From assembly GCF_029867415.1 (NCBI RefSeq), contig NC_081186.1, positions 11,540,930 through 11,604,929 on the forward strand: 64,000 bases of DNA, in the 5' to 3' direction. Positions within the stretch are counted from its first letter, which is position 1; every line of letters starts with the position of its first letter. The position numbers and the translations under genes were made by a program. Origin of the DNA: Vicia villosa (taxonomy: Eukaryota > Streptophyta > Magnoliopsida > Fabales > Fabaceae). The notes under the pieces were generated by a model that had not been told where the DNA came from, did not search any database, and saw nothing but the letters and a program-made list of their open reading frames with translations. This document shows, piece after piece, positions 34,094 through 46,591 of the stretch.

Positions 34094-35950
34094 TTAGAAA
34101 AAGAACGTGAAATTCAGAGAAGAGGCTAGGGCAAGAGGTAGAAGAACTCCACCATTGTTGAGAAAAAATCAAGCTTCAATCCAAGGTAGGGGGAGAATGG
34201 GTTCTTTAAATAGTGACCAAATCATAAGAGGGTAGTGAGGGTTCCTTCCCCTCTTTAGGTTTCATAATTGATAAGTTTGATTCTCCCTTGATGTGTGAAT
34301 TGACTTGAATTGCATGTTGTTTTTCATGACTAATAATACTGTATGATTTATGGGCAAAATTCTATTTTGAATTGTTGAATTATGATGTGGATTTGGTTGT
34401 TGGTTGAGTTGTTGTTATGTTCATAAGAGAAAACTTAATCTGAATGTATAATTGTCCAATTGATGAGTAGAAGTTGAGTGGTTATCAGGTAAAATTGATG
34501 TAGAATAATAGGTTAATGAATCTAGATGAAAGGTATGAGTTAATAGATGAAAAATAAGTTGTTTTAGGCTTAAAATCGCAGACTGGAAATGATGAAAACA
34601 GGTGAGAACGAACTGGTGCGAATGCAAGTCTGGAAAAACAAAATTTCTGTCAGTTTGCGTATGATATGCGTACAGGGTTGGGCCATACGCGTATGAGGGA
34701 CAAGCCCAGGGGGTATACGCGTATGATACGCAAACATGTCCCAACATAGTGCAACCTTCTGGTGGAACGCGTATGGTACGCGTATGGAAGGGAGGCCATA
34801 CGCGTATGGGAATGTGATACGCGTATGGGAGGAATTTTAGTGCAAATTTGGTCCTGGTGGTACGCGTATGGGACGCGTATGGGAAGGGGGTATACGCGTA
34901 TGGGCTAGCTGTACGCGTATGATCAGGCTAGTGTGCAGAATTTCCCGTTTTGTGATTTTCTTCCTATTCTTGAGTAAGATGAAAACCTTTCGGAGTTCCC
35001 TTGATTAGTAAGACTTAAGTAGACATAGGAAGACCATAAAAGTTATACTTTAGACATAATATGTTGTAGTAAGATTTATGTTGATTGTTGTGAATGTTGA
35101 CTATAATGAAATTGAAATCATAGTTGCGTTGTTGAATAAGTTGATAGCCTAAATGGCAATGAGTTAAAGGCTGATGCCTTGTGTTGTTGAATTGTGTTGA
35201 TTGGATGTCCATATAGCATACATATGTCGTTGAGGGCTTATGCCCTGTTGTTGGCCTGGATTGGCATTGTTGAAGGCTTATGCCTTGTTATTGCCTCTAA
35301 ATTAATGGCAACTGCTGAGGGCTTATGCTCTGTTGGTACCACATGCATGTAGTGTCGATAGTCGCATTGCATTTCCCCTAATTGATTGTTAATATGTCAC
35401 TATGGTTGTGAGGTTGATGGTGTGAGAATTTGTTTTGTGATTGTTGTTTGTATGTGGTGTAGATACTACTCCTCAGCATGTGATATTTCACCGTATGTTT
35501 ATTGAATGTAATTCTCACCCCTTTTCTGTTGTTGCTTATGTGCTTCCTCGGAAGTACAGATAACCAGGTACCAGAGTAGCACTTGGATTTCGAGTGTTAT
35601 TTGATCGAGTCTTAGGAGTCGCTCTTATACGTAACACGGGATTTTTGGGATGCGTTGTGTCTTTGTTTTCTTTTCAGTTATTTGTTAATTGTTACGTATC
35701 TTTATTTTGACATTATTTTTGGATCACCTGTTTAGTGGAGATGATTTAATTGTTGAGGTCGAAGTGCCATGAGGACTAATAAGCCGTCTTAATTTTCCGT
35801 TGCGGTATTAGATTTTGTTTTAATGAAAAATTATTAAATGAAGCGATGTTTTGTGGATCTCTGTTAGAATGTGACATCCTACTTGTATTACTCTGATTAT
35901 TTTCGTATTTTATAATTATATATATTTGTATGGGAAAGTTGGGTGTTACA
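34094..35950 (+). repeat. 5' LTR of the Tekay-type element (3' part)
   Basis: It ends gggtgttaca, like the young element's LTR. It shares blocks with it, such as ggtaccacatgcat (35336 and 14484) and the aaggta-ggggga stretch near its start, so the two are relatives. Confidence 0.75.
34665..34920 (+). repeat. CpG-rich minisatellite in the Tekay LTR (ACGCGTATG motif)
   Basis: About ten copies of ACGCGTATG and several degenerate forms lie in roughly 250 bp. The surroundings are AT-rich and lack CpG. Confidence 0.85.
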
Positions 35951-35952
35951 AT

Positions 35953-35966
35953 TGGTACCAGAGCAG
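35953..35966 (+). promoter_or_regulatory. Primer binding site, Tekay-type (tRNA-iMet)
   Basis: TGGTACCAGAGCAG starts 3 nt after the LTR end. It has one change from the usual TGGTATCAGAGC. Confidence 0.85.
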
Positions 35967-36059
35967 GTTGGTCTGTCCGACTAAGTAGTTGAGTCGCTAA
36001 CCATCGAGTATTGTTAATCTCGTTATATAACTATGTTTCTGTTGCAGTGCTTAGTTGAA

Positions 36060-36169
36060 ATGGTTGGACGAAAGGATGCTGCGATTGTTGCTGCTTTGGA
36101 GGCTATGGCTCAAGCTGTGGAACAACAACCGAATGCAGGTGAGAATGTTGGATCTCACAGTTTGGCTAC
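36060..36169 (+). pseudogene. gag: Tekay-type gag, N-terminal piece
   Basis: The Met at 36060 begins the usual chromovirus gag N-terminus (Gly-Arg-Lys-Asp-Ala-Ala then an Ala-rich helix). An upstream in-frame ATG at 36033 is less like the family. The frame is cut by LTR-B after the target site gctac (36165-36169) and resumes at 62547. Confidence 0.8.
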
Positions 36170-36938
36170 TGTAATACGGCGAACTGACCTTTTACCGAAA
36201 TGTGCGGTTAAGCAAGAGTCGCCACCGACTTTTATTTTATCCAAACAAGTTAGAAAGGCTAAAAGAAACAGGAAAAACCTTTTTTTAAAAGAAAACGGGT
36301 TCGGGGGGTAATTATGCAAAGGGAAGGTGTAAGGCACCCTTTGCATCCATGGTTTTCCATGGGCTCTTAATTGCTTTGCTCTTTAGTTTTGAAGTCAAAA
36401 GTTTCAGAAAATGTAGAAAAAGAGAAATAAGGACTTTAGCTCGTAAATGAGCGTAGCCTTATTGAATATTTATGAGAAAAAATATGAAAAATAGTTTTAG
36501 ACAGAACAAGGCAATTAGGAGCAATTACCTTAAACTTAGATGATAGGTTTCTTTTAGCCTTTCAGGATGAAAGGGTCTATCCATGCCATGAGAGGGCAGG
36601 AAGCCTTTCGTTTGGATGTAAACGGTTCATCGCATTATCGTTCGCCATAAGACTGACCCATGCCATAGAGAGGCAGGTAGTCTAAGGGAAGGATCAGAAT
36701 AGCCTTTTCGTAGGCAGCTAGAGGATACCTCAAGCTTTCGTAGGCAACTTTCGAGGGTCGAAGTCATATTCGTGTACCGACAGCAGATTCATTTTAGGGA
36801 CTTATGACTTTTATTTGTATCGAGGCAACAGAGTTGAGGTATCCTCAAATTCGAGGGACATGGCTATTCTGCAAAAACCAAGGCAACAAGGCAACAGGCA
36901 ACAAGGCAATAGAGAGGTTACCCCAAAAGAGTGCGTGG
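36170..36938 (-). mobile_element. Solo LTR-B, Ogre type, 3' part
   Basis: This is the LTR 3' end on the minus strand (ends ...cgtattaca at 36170), next to target copy gctac. It holds the conserved hairpin and PBS-like 9-mer. It is interrupted by Ogre-3 after cgtgg (36934-36938) and continues at 59419-62541. Total length is about 3.89 kb. Confidence 0.88.
36216..36346 (-). promoter_or_regulatory. Conserved LTR-end module of LTR-B
   Basis: Minus-strand hairpin: atgcaaaggg (36346-36337), loop tgccttacacctt, ccctttgcat (36323-36314), ten perfect pairs. TGGCGACTC lies at 36224-36216, with ataaaataaaag upstream. Confidence 0.75.
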
Positions 36939-37227
36939 TGTCATACCCCAAAATTTGCCTTACATAGTGCAGTCATACTAGAACTATAGTGAATGGGTAT
37001 ACCAACCGCGACGACTTACTAGAACTATAGTAAGTGAGTTACCCATAAACTACAAACCCCTGCTAGCGCCATAAGCAAGGTAACTACTTTAACAAGGCAT
37101 CCTTCTCCACTACCGGGTACAAGGCAAATTCAAGGGGTCTTCCATTATTTAATAACTCTTCGATCAAAGGACGTGAGAACTTCGTATTCTCACTCCATTC
37201 AATCAAAGGTAATTAAATAGGGGCAGC
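36939..37227 (+). repeat. Collapsed first Ogre-3 unit (LTR stub plus internal 3' end)
   Basis: 36939-36977 equals the first 39 bp of the Ogre-3 LTR. From 36978 the sequence matches the hairpin array and the tail before the polypurine tract (37215-37227). It lacks solo LTR-D at gttac (37038-37042), so it preserves the empty site. One difference from the main copy is visible (about 37091 versus 56218). Confidence 0.9.
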
Positions 37228-38400
37228 TGTCATACCCCAAAATTTGCCTTACATAGTGCAGTCATAATTATTCAAAAGCTCAGGAGATTCATCAAGTCAT
37301 TCTCTTGAGCAAAGGTCCCTAAAAGCTAGGGTTTGAGATTCCTCTAAGAGGGATCAATGAGATAAGGCTCCTAATCAAGGGTATATGGTTTATAGTGATC
37401 CAATTTAACTCCATGGTAAAAGTCAAGGCACCACTCCAAAGGTCACCTGCTCAAACAGTCTCAAGATCTACAATCAACTGATTCAAAACCAAAGTCAAGG
37501 CATGATCCAAACTTCTAACCATTGGTCACACAACAAATATGGGGAGGTATATCCATCATTTGATCAAAGCTTGATCATGATTCCATTAATAGAAACTCAG
37601 AGATGAACAAATACCAAAAGGTTCAAATTAGGGTTTCTTTAGGAGAAAGTCAACCCAACTTTGACTGGGCATAACTTTCACCTGGAACATAAAAAATTCC
37701 CCACTCAAAGGCTATTTTGAAGGAAATTGGATTCTCTACAACTTTTTCTCTCACAAGCTAGGGCTATAAATGCTTCATTTGAGAGGTACAGTACAAAAGA
37801 TTACAGGTCATTTTCAAGCATCCTTCAAGAGCAGTTTTTTTTCCAAAGAGGATATGATCAAGATAAAAGTGCCAAATGAAAAATATATTCCAAAGTGGCT
37901 TGTAGAGGACCTCTTAAGGTTTCCAAAAAATTTCCAACCCCCTCATAGCTTGAAAATTGAGTGAGAAATGCTTGATCAAAGTTGGGTGATTTTGGAGGAC
38001 TAAATGTGAAAAAGGGAGGTTCAAAGTGAGAAATTTTGCAAATGGGCCTATGGTTTTTTGAGGCAATCTTGGTCCACAAGTCATTAGCATGTCCAAAATC
38101 ATTTGCCACGAAATTTAGCATTTATATGTGATTTAATATGATTTTTTTTTTATTTTATTTTAATGATTTAATTAAGATAAAAATCAAATATTTTTGATAG
38201 AAAACATATTTTGATGATTTCCAATCACCATTTATGACAAAATATATTGCAATTTTCGTGACAATTGGATTGAGAAAGAATAAGTGAGGTTTTGGCCAAA
38301 ATAGAAACTTTTTATTCAAGAAACAAAATCAAATTTCTCAAAGAAGGAAGTTTGGATTCAAAGGCTTTTTGGGCTCTTTTCTAGACCTAATTCTTTCCCC

Positions 38401-38408
38401 TATAAGTA
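38401..38408 (+). promoter_or_regulatory. Candidate TATA box, Ogre-3 LTR-b
   Basis: TATAAGTA is also present in LTR-c (57515-57522) and on the minus strand of LTR-B (61384-61377). Confidence 0.45.
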
Positions 38409-39117
38409 CACAACCTAAAGCATAGGATTAGGGGACGAAAATTCAGAGAGAGGCAGACTTGCAAGAATCAAAAATTCAGTGAGAAACTAAAACTTGGTTT
38501 TGGAGAATTAAGAGGTTTCAACGAGAACTAAAAGGTGCAAACGCTTCCTTGAAGGGCTCTGAACGTGTTTGGATTGGTACTCTGCATCAAAAACCCCAGA
38601 ACATCCTCCTATAAAACCGAGGTTAGTGCTTCTAAACCTTGAGCCGATTAGCCCGATTCATGCATTTATTTGTTAATTGGTTTGTGTAGTATGCTTTGTT
38701 TGATTGCTGTGAACATTCGTGATGCATTAATTTTGTTTCTGGGAGTGTTTTACGTGAATCACCATTGGAGGCCGTCGCGAGTTCTAGGGTTACAAATTAG
38801 GGGTTTTTAGTAAGAGTAAAATTGGGTCGAATTAATTATGTGGTCAGTCTCGTATAATCAGGACAAATGAATCTGGGGTGGTGCGCACTATTTATATGTA
38901 TGTATGGGCAAATCGCTATTTTTGAGGCATATTTGCTAGGAGACGAATTGTAGCTGATTCGTAGCTAAAACATAAGAGTTTTGCAGGTTTTTGTGAAGAG
39001 GACGAAGACGTGTCCTCACGTTACTGGCTGGTTTGAAATTGCGCGCTTATTTTCTATATGCATTCTTGTTTTCACTTATGTTTTGCAGGGAGCGTTTCTT
39101 TAAACGCGTATACGCCG

Positions 39118-39192
39118 TAGTTGAGATGGCAAGAGTTGTGTTGAGTGAGTCTGGGGGTGTGGGTTCGAGCCCTCACTCCCACATATATTTTT
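39118..39192 (+). other. tRNA-like Pol III module in Ogre-3 LTR
   Basis: A-box-like tagttgagatgg (39118-39129), 32 nt, B-box ggttcgagcc (39162-39171), then T5 at 39188-39192. The same module is in LTR-c (58231-58284), so it is a family trait. Confidence 0.55.
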
Positions 39193-40162
39193 CTGAGTTT
39201 TTAAGCTCTTAATCCTATGCGCCAATAACCCTCAGGTCCACCGTGAGCCTACAAATTTGGACCATAGAACCCCATTAAAGTTAGATCCAACGAGCCTTGA
39301 TCAAACCCCTATGTTATGAGCCTTAATAACAATCCTATTGAATCAAACCCCCTTAATAACTAATTTAATTTAATTAATATAATTGATTTTAACTAATTCT
39401 TTTTATATAATTAATTATGTATAATAATTATTTTGTAAATAAAAAATATATGATATTATTATAAAAATTCTAATTTGTTGTTCGTTCCGATTAAATTAAT
39501 TAATCGCTATGGTCAACAATGATTTTTAATTAAAATGTTTATTTAAGTAAAATATAATTAATTATTATTTGGTTAAATGGTTTCAACCATTCTCACTGGT
39601 TGCGATGATTAACTATTCAATTTCCTCATGTCAAATTCCTTATTCTTTTTAATCGAATTAATCGATTGCGAGGGGTAATGATATAAATTAAACTATAAAA
39701 TTATTAAAAAATACCTTAATTCATTATTAGTGATAATCGAATCAATCGATTAAAATTGGTAGTGATGCAAATTTCAAATCTTTTAACTATGGTGATCAAA
39801 TCTATTGATCATTGCGGTTAATAGTATTAAATCAGGGTTGTACGCCCACTCTTAAAACACTTCCTAAACTTTTCAAAACTTCCAGTATCAAATTACACAT
39901 TATCATAGGCTATTTCAAAAGCCTTTGAGGCAAATTCCCAACCCTATCAAATTTCTAATTCTAAGGGCGTACAACCCTTCCCCGAACTACGTAGACTCTG
40001 ATCCTCCCTAAGGAGGTACGTAGGCACTTGGCAACAAGGCGAGTCCCCTTCCTCCATATTCTAATCATGTTCAATAATTAGCCTTCAACCCTATTTACTG
40101 TCTGTCATCTTTCTTTATCTTTTGCCACAAACCCTGATCATTAAAATGCAAACCATAGGAAA

Positions 40163-40268
40163 GGGTTGAGGGTGCCTAACACCTTCCCTCGACCTGAATA
40201 TAGTATCTTACCCCGATCTCTATACTGCGTAGGGTTTCCTATTCGCCCTTCAGAATAGGTGGCGACTC
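40163..40268 (+). promoter_or_regulatory. Conserved LTR-end module, Ogre-3 LTR-b
   Basis: Arm ggttgaggg (40164-40172), loop tgcctaacacctt, arm ccctcgacc (40186-40194): nine pairs, one G-U, extendable by a G-U. TGGCGACTC at 40260-40268. Confidence 0.72.
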
Positions 40269-40302
40269 TAGAATCTTTATTTTTAGGGCAGGTTGCTACA
40301 GC

Positions 40303-40321
40303 TGGCGACTCTGCTGGGGAC
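40303..40321 (+). promoter_or_regulatory. Primer binding site of Ogre-3 (tRNA-Arg)
   Basis: TGGCGACTCTGCTGGGGAC matches the complement of the 3' end of plant tRNA-Arg(ACG), which I recall ending CCCCAGCGGAGTCG plus CCA, with one internal mismatch. tRNA-Arg priming is known for Ogre. Confidence 0.85.
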
Positions 40322-41067
40322 TAACTTAATAGTGAATACTATGCTCCTATAGGTTTTGGCAGGGTTTAGGTTTGGGCGCATTTTAGGGTTGGCAAACTTG
40401 CCATTTTTAGGGTTTGGGGGAGGTTCATCTTTTAATAAATATTAATTTATTTTTATTTTTTATTTATTTGTTTTTGTTTTTTTTAAATGTTTATTTATCT
40501 GCCTTAAAATGTTTAATTATGCATTGCTGTTTTTATGTTGTGTTAAACCCTAAGTGTGGGAGTTAACTTTGAGATCAATAGGGGAGTACGAATCTCCTAC
40601 GAATCTCATTGATAACTCCACTCGGAGTGGGTTGAGTATTCGGAAATGTCCAAAACGAGGCTTGACTTTGTTGAGGGCTGGACTGGATACTTGGCTGATC
40701 TCTTCGAGAACCTACCCCAAAAATTCGAACCTCATGGATAAAATGAGTTGTTCTAAAATCCGAAGAGACAAAGAGTCTCGGAGGCTACGAATGACCCCAT
40801 GAGACCTTCTAGAACCCCCCATAAAAGGTTGGCTCCCTAGAGCCCCCTGCGTCGAACCTATGAACCTGGGTTTCTTGAAATATTATGTTATATATGTTTG
40901 GTTGTTTTATATATTTTTGTTGCTATGATTTTTTTTTTCTTTTTGTGTGTTTGCATGCATCATCTCTCATTTACATGCTCATCATGTTTTATCCACAAAA
41001 AAATAGTAAATAAAAAAATATAATATAAATGTAAAAATATATTCTATTTGGTGAATGTGTAGGAAGG
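40322..41067 (+). other. Ogre-3 leader between PBS and ORF1
   Basis: An AT-rich leader of about 750 bp. The 82-residue frame at 40554-40802 has no recognisable domain. No gene supported. Confidence 0.6.
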
Positions 41068-43065
41068 ATGAGTACCAAGAAGACCATTGTTCACTTTTTC
41101 GTTTCCACTCCGGATGTCAAGAAGCTGAAAATAATCAAAGAAAAATTACCATCAAGTGCTTTGGATAGGTTTGTAATCCGCTATGGGAATATTCTGGACT
41201 TGTTAAGGGTGAGAGTACAAGAAGAAGCAATTACCGCTTTGGTTCAATTTTATGACCCTCCGCTTAGGTGCTTCACTTTTCAAGACTTTCAGTTGGCTCC
41301 AACTTTGGAAGAGATAGATGCTACGCTGGGGTTCTCAAAAATTAAAAAAGAATTCTATACTGGTGTGGGTAAAGAAGTTGACTTTCCAGATTTGGCAAAA
41401 GCTTTGGGGTTATCTGCTACGGAATTGAAGGCTAATTACAAGACTGATGGAGATGTGCATGGGATCAAAAGATCTTACTTAGAAAATCAAGCTTTAATGT
41501 ATGCTCAAAAGAAACAATGGGACATTTGTGGACATTTACTAGCTCTTCTGATTTTTGGAGTTGTTTTATTGCCAAAAAATGTTGATTATGTTGATCCCGC
41601 CGCCATTCATGCTTTCACCTCCTTTAAGGTTTATGGAAAAGATCCTACGCCAACTATCCTCGCTAATATTTACTATGCTATCCATATGAAGTACGAAAAG
41701 AAGAAAGGAATGCTATTTTGTTGTGTCCATTGGCTATATTCTTGGTTGACTTCTCATCTCTACAAATCTAGTTGCTTTATCAAAGAGCTTGCTAGGAACG
41801 ATTGATCTCAAAAGCTAAGGGCTCTTAAAGCAGATTCTATCCTATGGTATGCAAAGAAATTAAAATCTGATAGGATTATTTACAAATGCGGAGATTTCGA
41901 CAATGTGCCATTAATGGGGACTCTTGGTTGTATTAATTATAACCCCGTTTTAGCATTGCGTCAATTAGGACATTCTATGGATAGTGAACCTTCCGAACAA
42001 CAAATAGAAGAATTGATCTTGCATGATAATGGGAAAGGTGCACCAAGAACATTGAAAAGAGTAATTCAAGCTTGGAGTCAGGTTCAAAGAAAATATTTTG
42101 GGCCAAAGAATGCAATTGCAAAAGCACCTTACACCGCATGGGTTCAAGAAAGAGTTGGAAAGATTTTGCTTCCTTTTGTCGTGGATCCTGCATACAAGCC
42201 TGATTCTCCTAATCTTGTCCCTCTATCCATCGAAGAGATAGAAGGGATCAAGGCTGCCCTAGAGGCATCCCAAAAGGAAAAAGAGAAACTAGAACTTGAT
42301 TTGCATCAACTTACCAACGAAAAGAGTCAACTACGCTTTGACCTCAAAGAGAAAAATCAAGAACTTCAAGCAATGAAGGAGGAGAATGATAGACAAAGGG
42401 GTAAGAGGAAACGTGCAACCGAAGGAGTTCTAAGTGCTAATTTTAATCTGGAAGCACACAATGAGAGGTTGGAACAAGCGGATAGGGAAATTGCAAGGTG
42501 GAGAAGGCGTTACGAAAAGGCTTCCCATGACAAAGCAGAATCTGAGAAAAATCTGGAAGCTGTAATCTTTGAATTAACTGATAGGACTAAAGATCAAGAG
42601 GATGAAATAAGGAACCTCAAATATGATCTTCAAGAAGCCCTCAATGCTAGACAACAAGAGCACGCAAGAAGATTAGCCACGGAAGAAGAACTTTTACAGC
42701 GCACCAGTGAGTACGATAGAGCATTTCAAGCCATGGTATCACTTAGGGAAGTGTTCACAAGACAAAAAGAGGAATACGAGGCAGCCCTGGATGAAAAAGA
42801 CTATTGGAAGAGACTCTACACAATTATTTTCACAGCAAATGAGCATGTGAGCATGGTTCCTAAGATGCTTGAAGACTATGAAAAATGTCGTGATAATTAT
42901 GATAAGCTAGTCTTCTTGTGTAATGATCTGATCTTAGATATTCCAAAGAGTTTGGAAAAAGCAGAATCGTCTCCCATCGTCCTTCCTAAAGTCGTCAAAG
43001 AGTTTATGGAGCTTTGTAGAGACATGGTGGACAAGTTCCAAGAAGACATCCAAAGGCGTTCTTAG
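41068..43065 (+). pseudogene. Ogre-3 ORF1 (extra Ogre gene), one in-frame stop
   Basis: Ogre elements carry an additional ORF between leader and gag, of unknown function. The first part (41068-41805, 245 aa) has an Arg-Cys-Phe-Thr-Phe...Leu-Ala-Pro-Thr-Leu-Glu-Glu block near residues 71-90, which I associate with the plant DUF7745-type domain. A single TGA at 41803-41805 stops it, but the same frame is open through 43065. The second part has a short globular stretch, then a long predicted coiled coil rich in Glu, Lys, Gln and Leu (about 42230-42810). The stop is consistent with a C-to-T change in an Arg CGA codon, the expected decay of a methylated CpG. Confidence 0.8.
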
Positions 43066-43483
43066 CTTTATGTTATTTCCTTGTTGCTTTTATTTCAAGT
43101 ACTTTTAATTTAATTTATTTTGAGTATTTTTAATTTCAGTTTCCCTTCCTTTTTTGTAAACCAACAATGAAGTGGTATTTCCTTTCAATTAATAAAGTGT
43201 GTTTATTTTCGCATTTACTTATTGTTCCTATAATATTCACCAAATAAATATATGCAAAAAAAAAAAGAAAAAAGAAGAAAAAGAATAAAAAAAAGAATGT
43301 ATATTTACTATAATAATGTGGATAAGACATGAACATAGCATAAGCATAACATTCATATCATGCATGTCATATTTAATTACCAAGCATTAAAAAAAAACTA
43401 TCTTTATCTCCAGTCACACCATTGGAGAAGATAATCAAGCAACCATACCTGTGTATCAAACCCGAGCTCAGAAAAAGAAAGCG
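43066..43483 (+). other. ORF1-gag intergenic region with a candidate splice acceptor
   Basis: This is AT-rich with a poly(A)-rich stretch near 43256-43300. A pyrimidine tract and CAG end at 43413. From 43414 the gag frame is open without a stop to 43573, so gag may begin by splicing upstream of the ATG at 43484. Confidence 0.5.
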
Positions 43484-46400
43484 ATGGAGCAACTAGAGCA
43501 GAACCAGGCCGCCCTTCGTGAAGAAGTAACCCAGCTGAAAGGTACTGTGGATGAGATTAAGGGAGGAATGGCTTAAATGTTGAGCTTCATGAAGGACATT
43601 AAGGATGAACAGGAAAGAGCTAGGGAAGCTCGGAATCGGTATGAGGAAATGCCAAACGATGGCAATCCACTATTAGGATATGTTCGAGGCTTTGACCCTC
43701 ATAAGTCAAACGCCCACTCATCAAAGAGGGTTACCAAAACCCATGAAGAGGGAGAAGCCTCCCATGAAGGATTTATTCCCGCCACTCAGAAAGAGGGGGC
43801 GCCTCGCACTGTTCGCATCCCTGCTAACAATCCACCCAAGGATGAGGATTATGTGGATTTACAATATGGGGAAGTGGACGAACCAAATCAGGAGTCCCAA
43901 CATAAGCAAACCCAAGCTGATTCTGAGGAAAGTGCTAGAAATAGTGGACAAATCAAGGCGCTGGAAGAAAGGTTGAAGGCAGTAGAAGGATATGATGTCT
44001 TTGATGTGGATACCTACGAAATGAGCTTGGTGCCGGATTTGACTATTCCTCATAAGTTCAAGATACCCAACTTTGAGAAATACAAAGGACTTACATGCCC
44101 TACGAGTCATCTACGCATGTACGTCAGGAAGATGGCTGCTTATGCCAATGACCAAAAGCTAATGATGCATTTTTTCCAAGACAGTCTGAGTGGGGCATCT
44201 GTAGAGTGGTACATGCAATTGGAAAAAACACATATCAGAAGCTGGACCGACCTTGCTAATACATTTCTGAAGCAATATAAATACAATCTGGACATGGCAC
44301 CCAATCGAATGCAATTACAGAACATGTCTCAGAAAAAAGAGGAGTCCTTCAAGGAATACGCACAAAGATGGCGAGAAATGGCGTCCCGAGTCCAACCTCC
44401 GTTGCTAGAAAAGGAACTGGTTGACATGTTCATGAGAACTCTACAAGGACCATACTATGATAAAATGATCGGAAGCGTATCCTCAGGATTCTCAGATCTA
44501 GTGGTCATCGGGGAAAGAATTGAAGACGGAATCAAAGATGGAAAAATACAAGGAGAATCATCTAACTCTTATCACTCAAAGAGGCCCACCTCAACCTTCG
44601 CTAAAAAGAAGGAAGGGGAGACCAACGCAGTAGTGCATCAAGAGCCTAGACCTCCTGTGTCCTACCCACCTCAACAAAGCAGGTTCCAAGGTCCTCCGAG
44701 GAAATTCGATCCTCTACCCACTTCCAAGAGTGAAATACTAAAATATTTGCTGAGTGAATCATTGGTAGAGCTTATACCTATGCCACCCCCAATTCCAGGG
44801 AAGATTCCACCCAGGTTCAACCCTAATGAAAGGTGTGAATTTCATGACAATTCTCCCGGACATACATTGGAAAAGTGTTGGGCATTTAGGCACAAGGTTC
44901 AAGACCTAATAGAGTCAGGGGCAATTGCTTTTGACAAACCTAATGTAAAGACGAACCCCATGCCTCGCCATGATGGCACAGTCAACGCAATAGAGGTAGT
45001 CACTGAGCAAGAGTTTGTTCAACAACGGAGCTCCCCCATAGATGCCCTTAAGAGGTATCTACTTGCAAAGGGGTTCATCCTCGAACATAACGAAGCCTTT
45101 AAGACAACCCTGCAAAGACTGGTGGATCAAGGGGTAGTTCGGTTTAAGGAATATCCTAAGGAAGAGTATGTGGCTATGCTAGACAGGAATGAACCATTGA
45201 TGATACCTAGGCAAGGGGCAAGGAAGACATTAATCATCCCTTGTGCCAAAGCACCATTGCTGATACCCACACAAGTACACACTAGGATCATCCCGGTCAG
45301 AGACCCATACCCTATGGACAAAATGAAAGCAGTCCCTTGGGAATATGAGTCTAATGCTAATACCGACGTGACAAACATCGTTGGGCCTGGGGGCATGACT
45401 CGTAGTGGCCGCATATTCAATATTGCAAAACCAAATGAGAACCTGGCACAAGCAAGTGATCAAACTACTGTGGTCCCTACTGAAAAGAGCACATCCAAAA
45501 ACAAAGAAACCACTAACAAAGATGCTGAAGAGTTCTTGGCATTGATCAAGAAAAGTGATTATAAGGTAGTGGACCAGTTGCACCAAACTCCGTCCAGGAT
45601 ATCACTCCTCTCACTGTTGATACATTCAGAAAAACACCGAGACACCTTGATGAAGATCTTGAGCGCTACCCATGTGACTAAAGACATCACTGTAAATCAA
45701 TTTGATGGAATGATGGCTAATCTTACTGCTGGGGCATGCTTAAGTTTCAGTGAACACGAGCTACCCCCACAAGGGAAAGAGCATAACAAAGTCTTGCATA
45801 TCTCCATACAATGCGGAAAAGCCCATCTATCTAGGGTTCTGATCGACACAGGGTCATCATTAAATGTGATGCCAAAGGCCACCTTAGACAAGATAGATTT
45901 GGAAGGACTGGTAATAAGACCAAGCCGTCTGGTGGTCAAAGCCTTCGATGGGTCGCAAAGCCCGGTGTTTGGAGAGGTGGACCTCCCTGTGGTAATAGGC
46001 CCCCACACTTTCTGCATCAATTTCCAAGTGATGGAGATCGAACCGGCCTATACATGTTTATTGGGACGTCCTTGGATCCATGCTGCTGGGGCAGTTACCT
46101 CTACTCTGCATCAAAAGGTGAAGTTTGTGGATGGAAACTCTATAGTAACCGTCAATGGGGAGGAGGACATATTTGTCAGCAATCTGGACTCATACCGATA
46201 CATTGAGGCTGGAGAAAAAGCATTAGAGACTTCGTTCCAAGCACTAGAGATCGCAACTGCTGTCACGCTACCAATTGAGAAAACGCGAAGGGCGGTAACA
46301 TCTTGGAGAGACCTGCAAGACACAAAGATGAAAGGCTGGGGCAGGGTTCCAGAAGTGCAAGAGAAAAGAGATCGTCTGGGGTTAGGATACCAGCCAACAA

Positions 46401-46591
46401 AGAAGGCTGCAAAGGAAGAGCAACATTTCCCTCCGATCACACAAACTTTTGTCACAGGGGGATATGAGCATGTATCCATGATATCTAGCATGGAGGGTAC
46501 GTCCGACTTCATCAGGATGATTAGACCAAGAGAACAACTTCAAAATTGGACAAGCTTGGAGATACCAGAGATAGTTTATGTTTCAAAGTAA
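43484..46591 (+). CDS. gag-pro: Ogre-3 gag-protease (early in-frame stop)
   Basis: The family start is probably the ATG at 43484 or a spliced upstream exon. An in-frame TAA at 43574-43576 follows a short coiled-coil segment, and the frame then runs intact from the Met at 43577 (1004 aa). Counting from 43577: Gag core about 160-330, a C-x2-H-x5-H-x4-C knuckle at 420-434, and an aspartic protease with intact Asp-Thr-Gly at 757-759. Its C-terminal Leu-Leu-Gly-Arg-Pro-Trp block is followed by a Gly-rich, G-patch-like tail. The TAA at 46589-46591 overlaps a splice donor. The early stop would block full Gag unless translation restarts at 43577. Confidence 0.88.

Larger units (their letters stand above)
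37228..40300 (+). repeat. Ogre-3 LTR-b (functions as 5' LTR, 3073 bp)
   Basis: The LTR runs from TGTCATACCCC to TTGCTACA and is followed 2 nt later by the tRNA-Arg PBS. TATAAGTA lies at 38401. A tRNA-like module lies at 39118-39192. The conserved hairpin is at 40163-40195 and the PBS-like 9-mer at 40260-40268. Confidence 0.95.

Noticed and set aside
36033..36311. 92-residue open frame starting at 36033
   Set aside because: It is the Tekay gag N-terminus running into antisense LTR-B; only 36060-36169 is genuine coding sequence.
45127..46512. Several antisense open frames of 97-133 residues opposite Ogre-3 gag-pro
   Set aside because: They mirror an intact sense frame with confirmed protease motifs.
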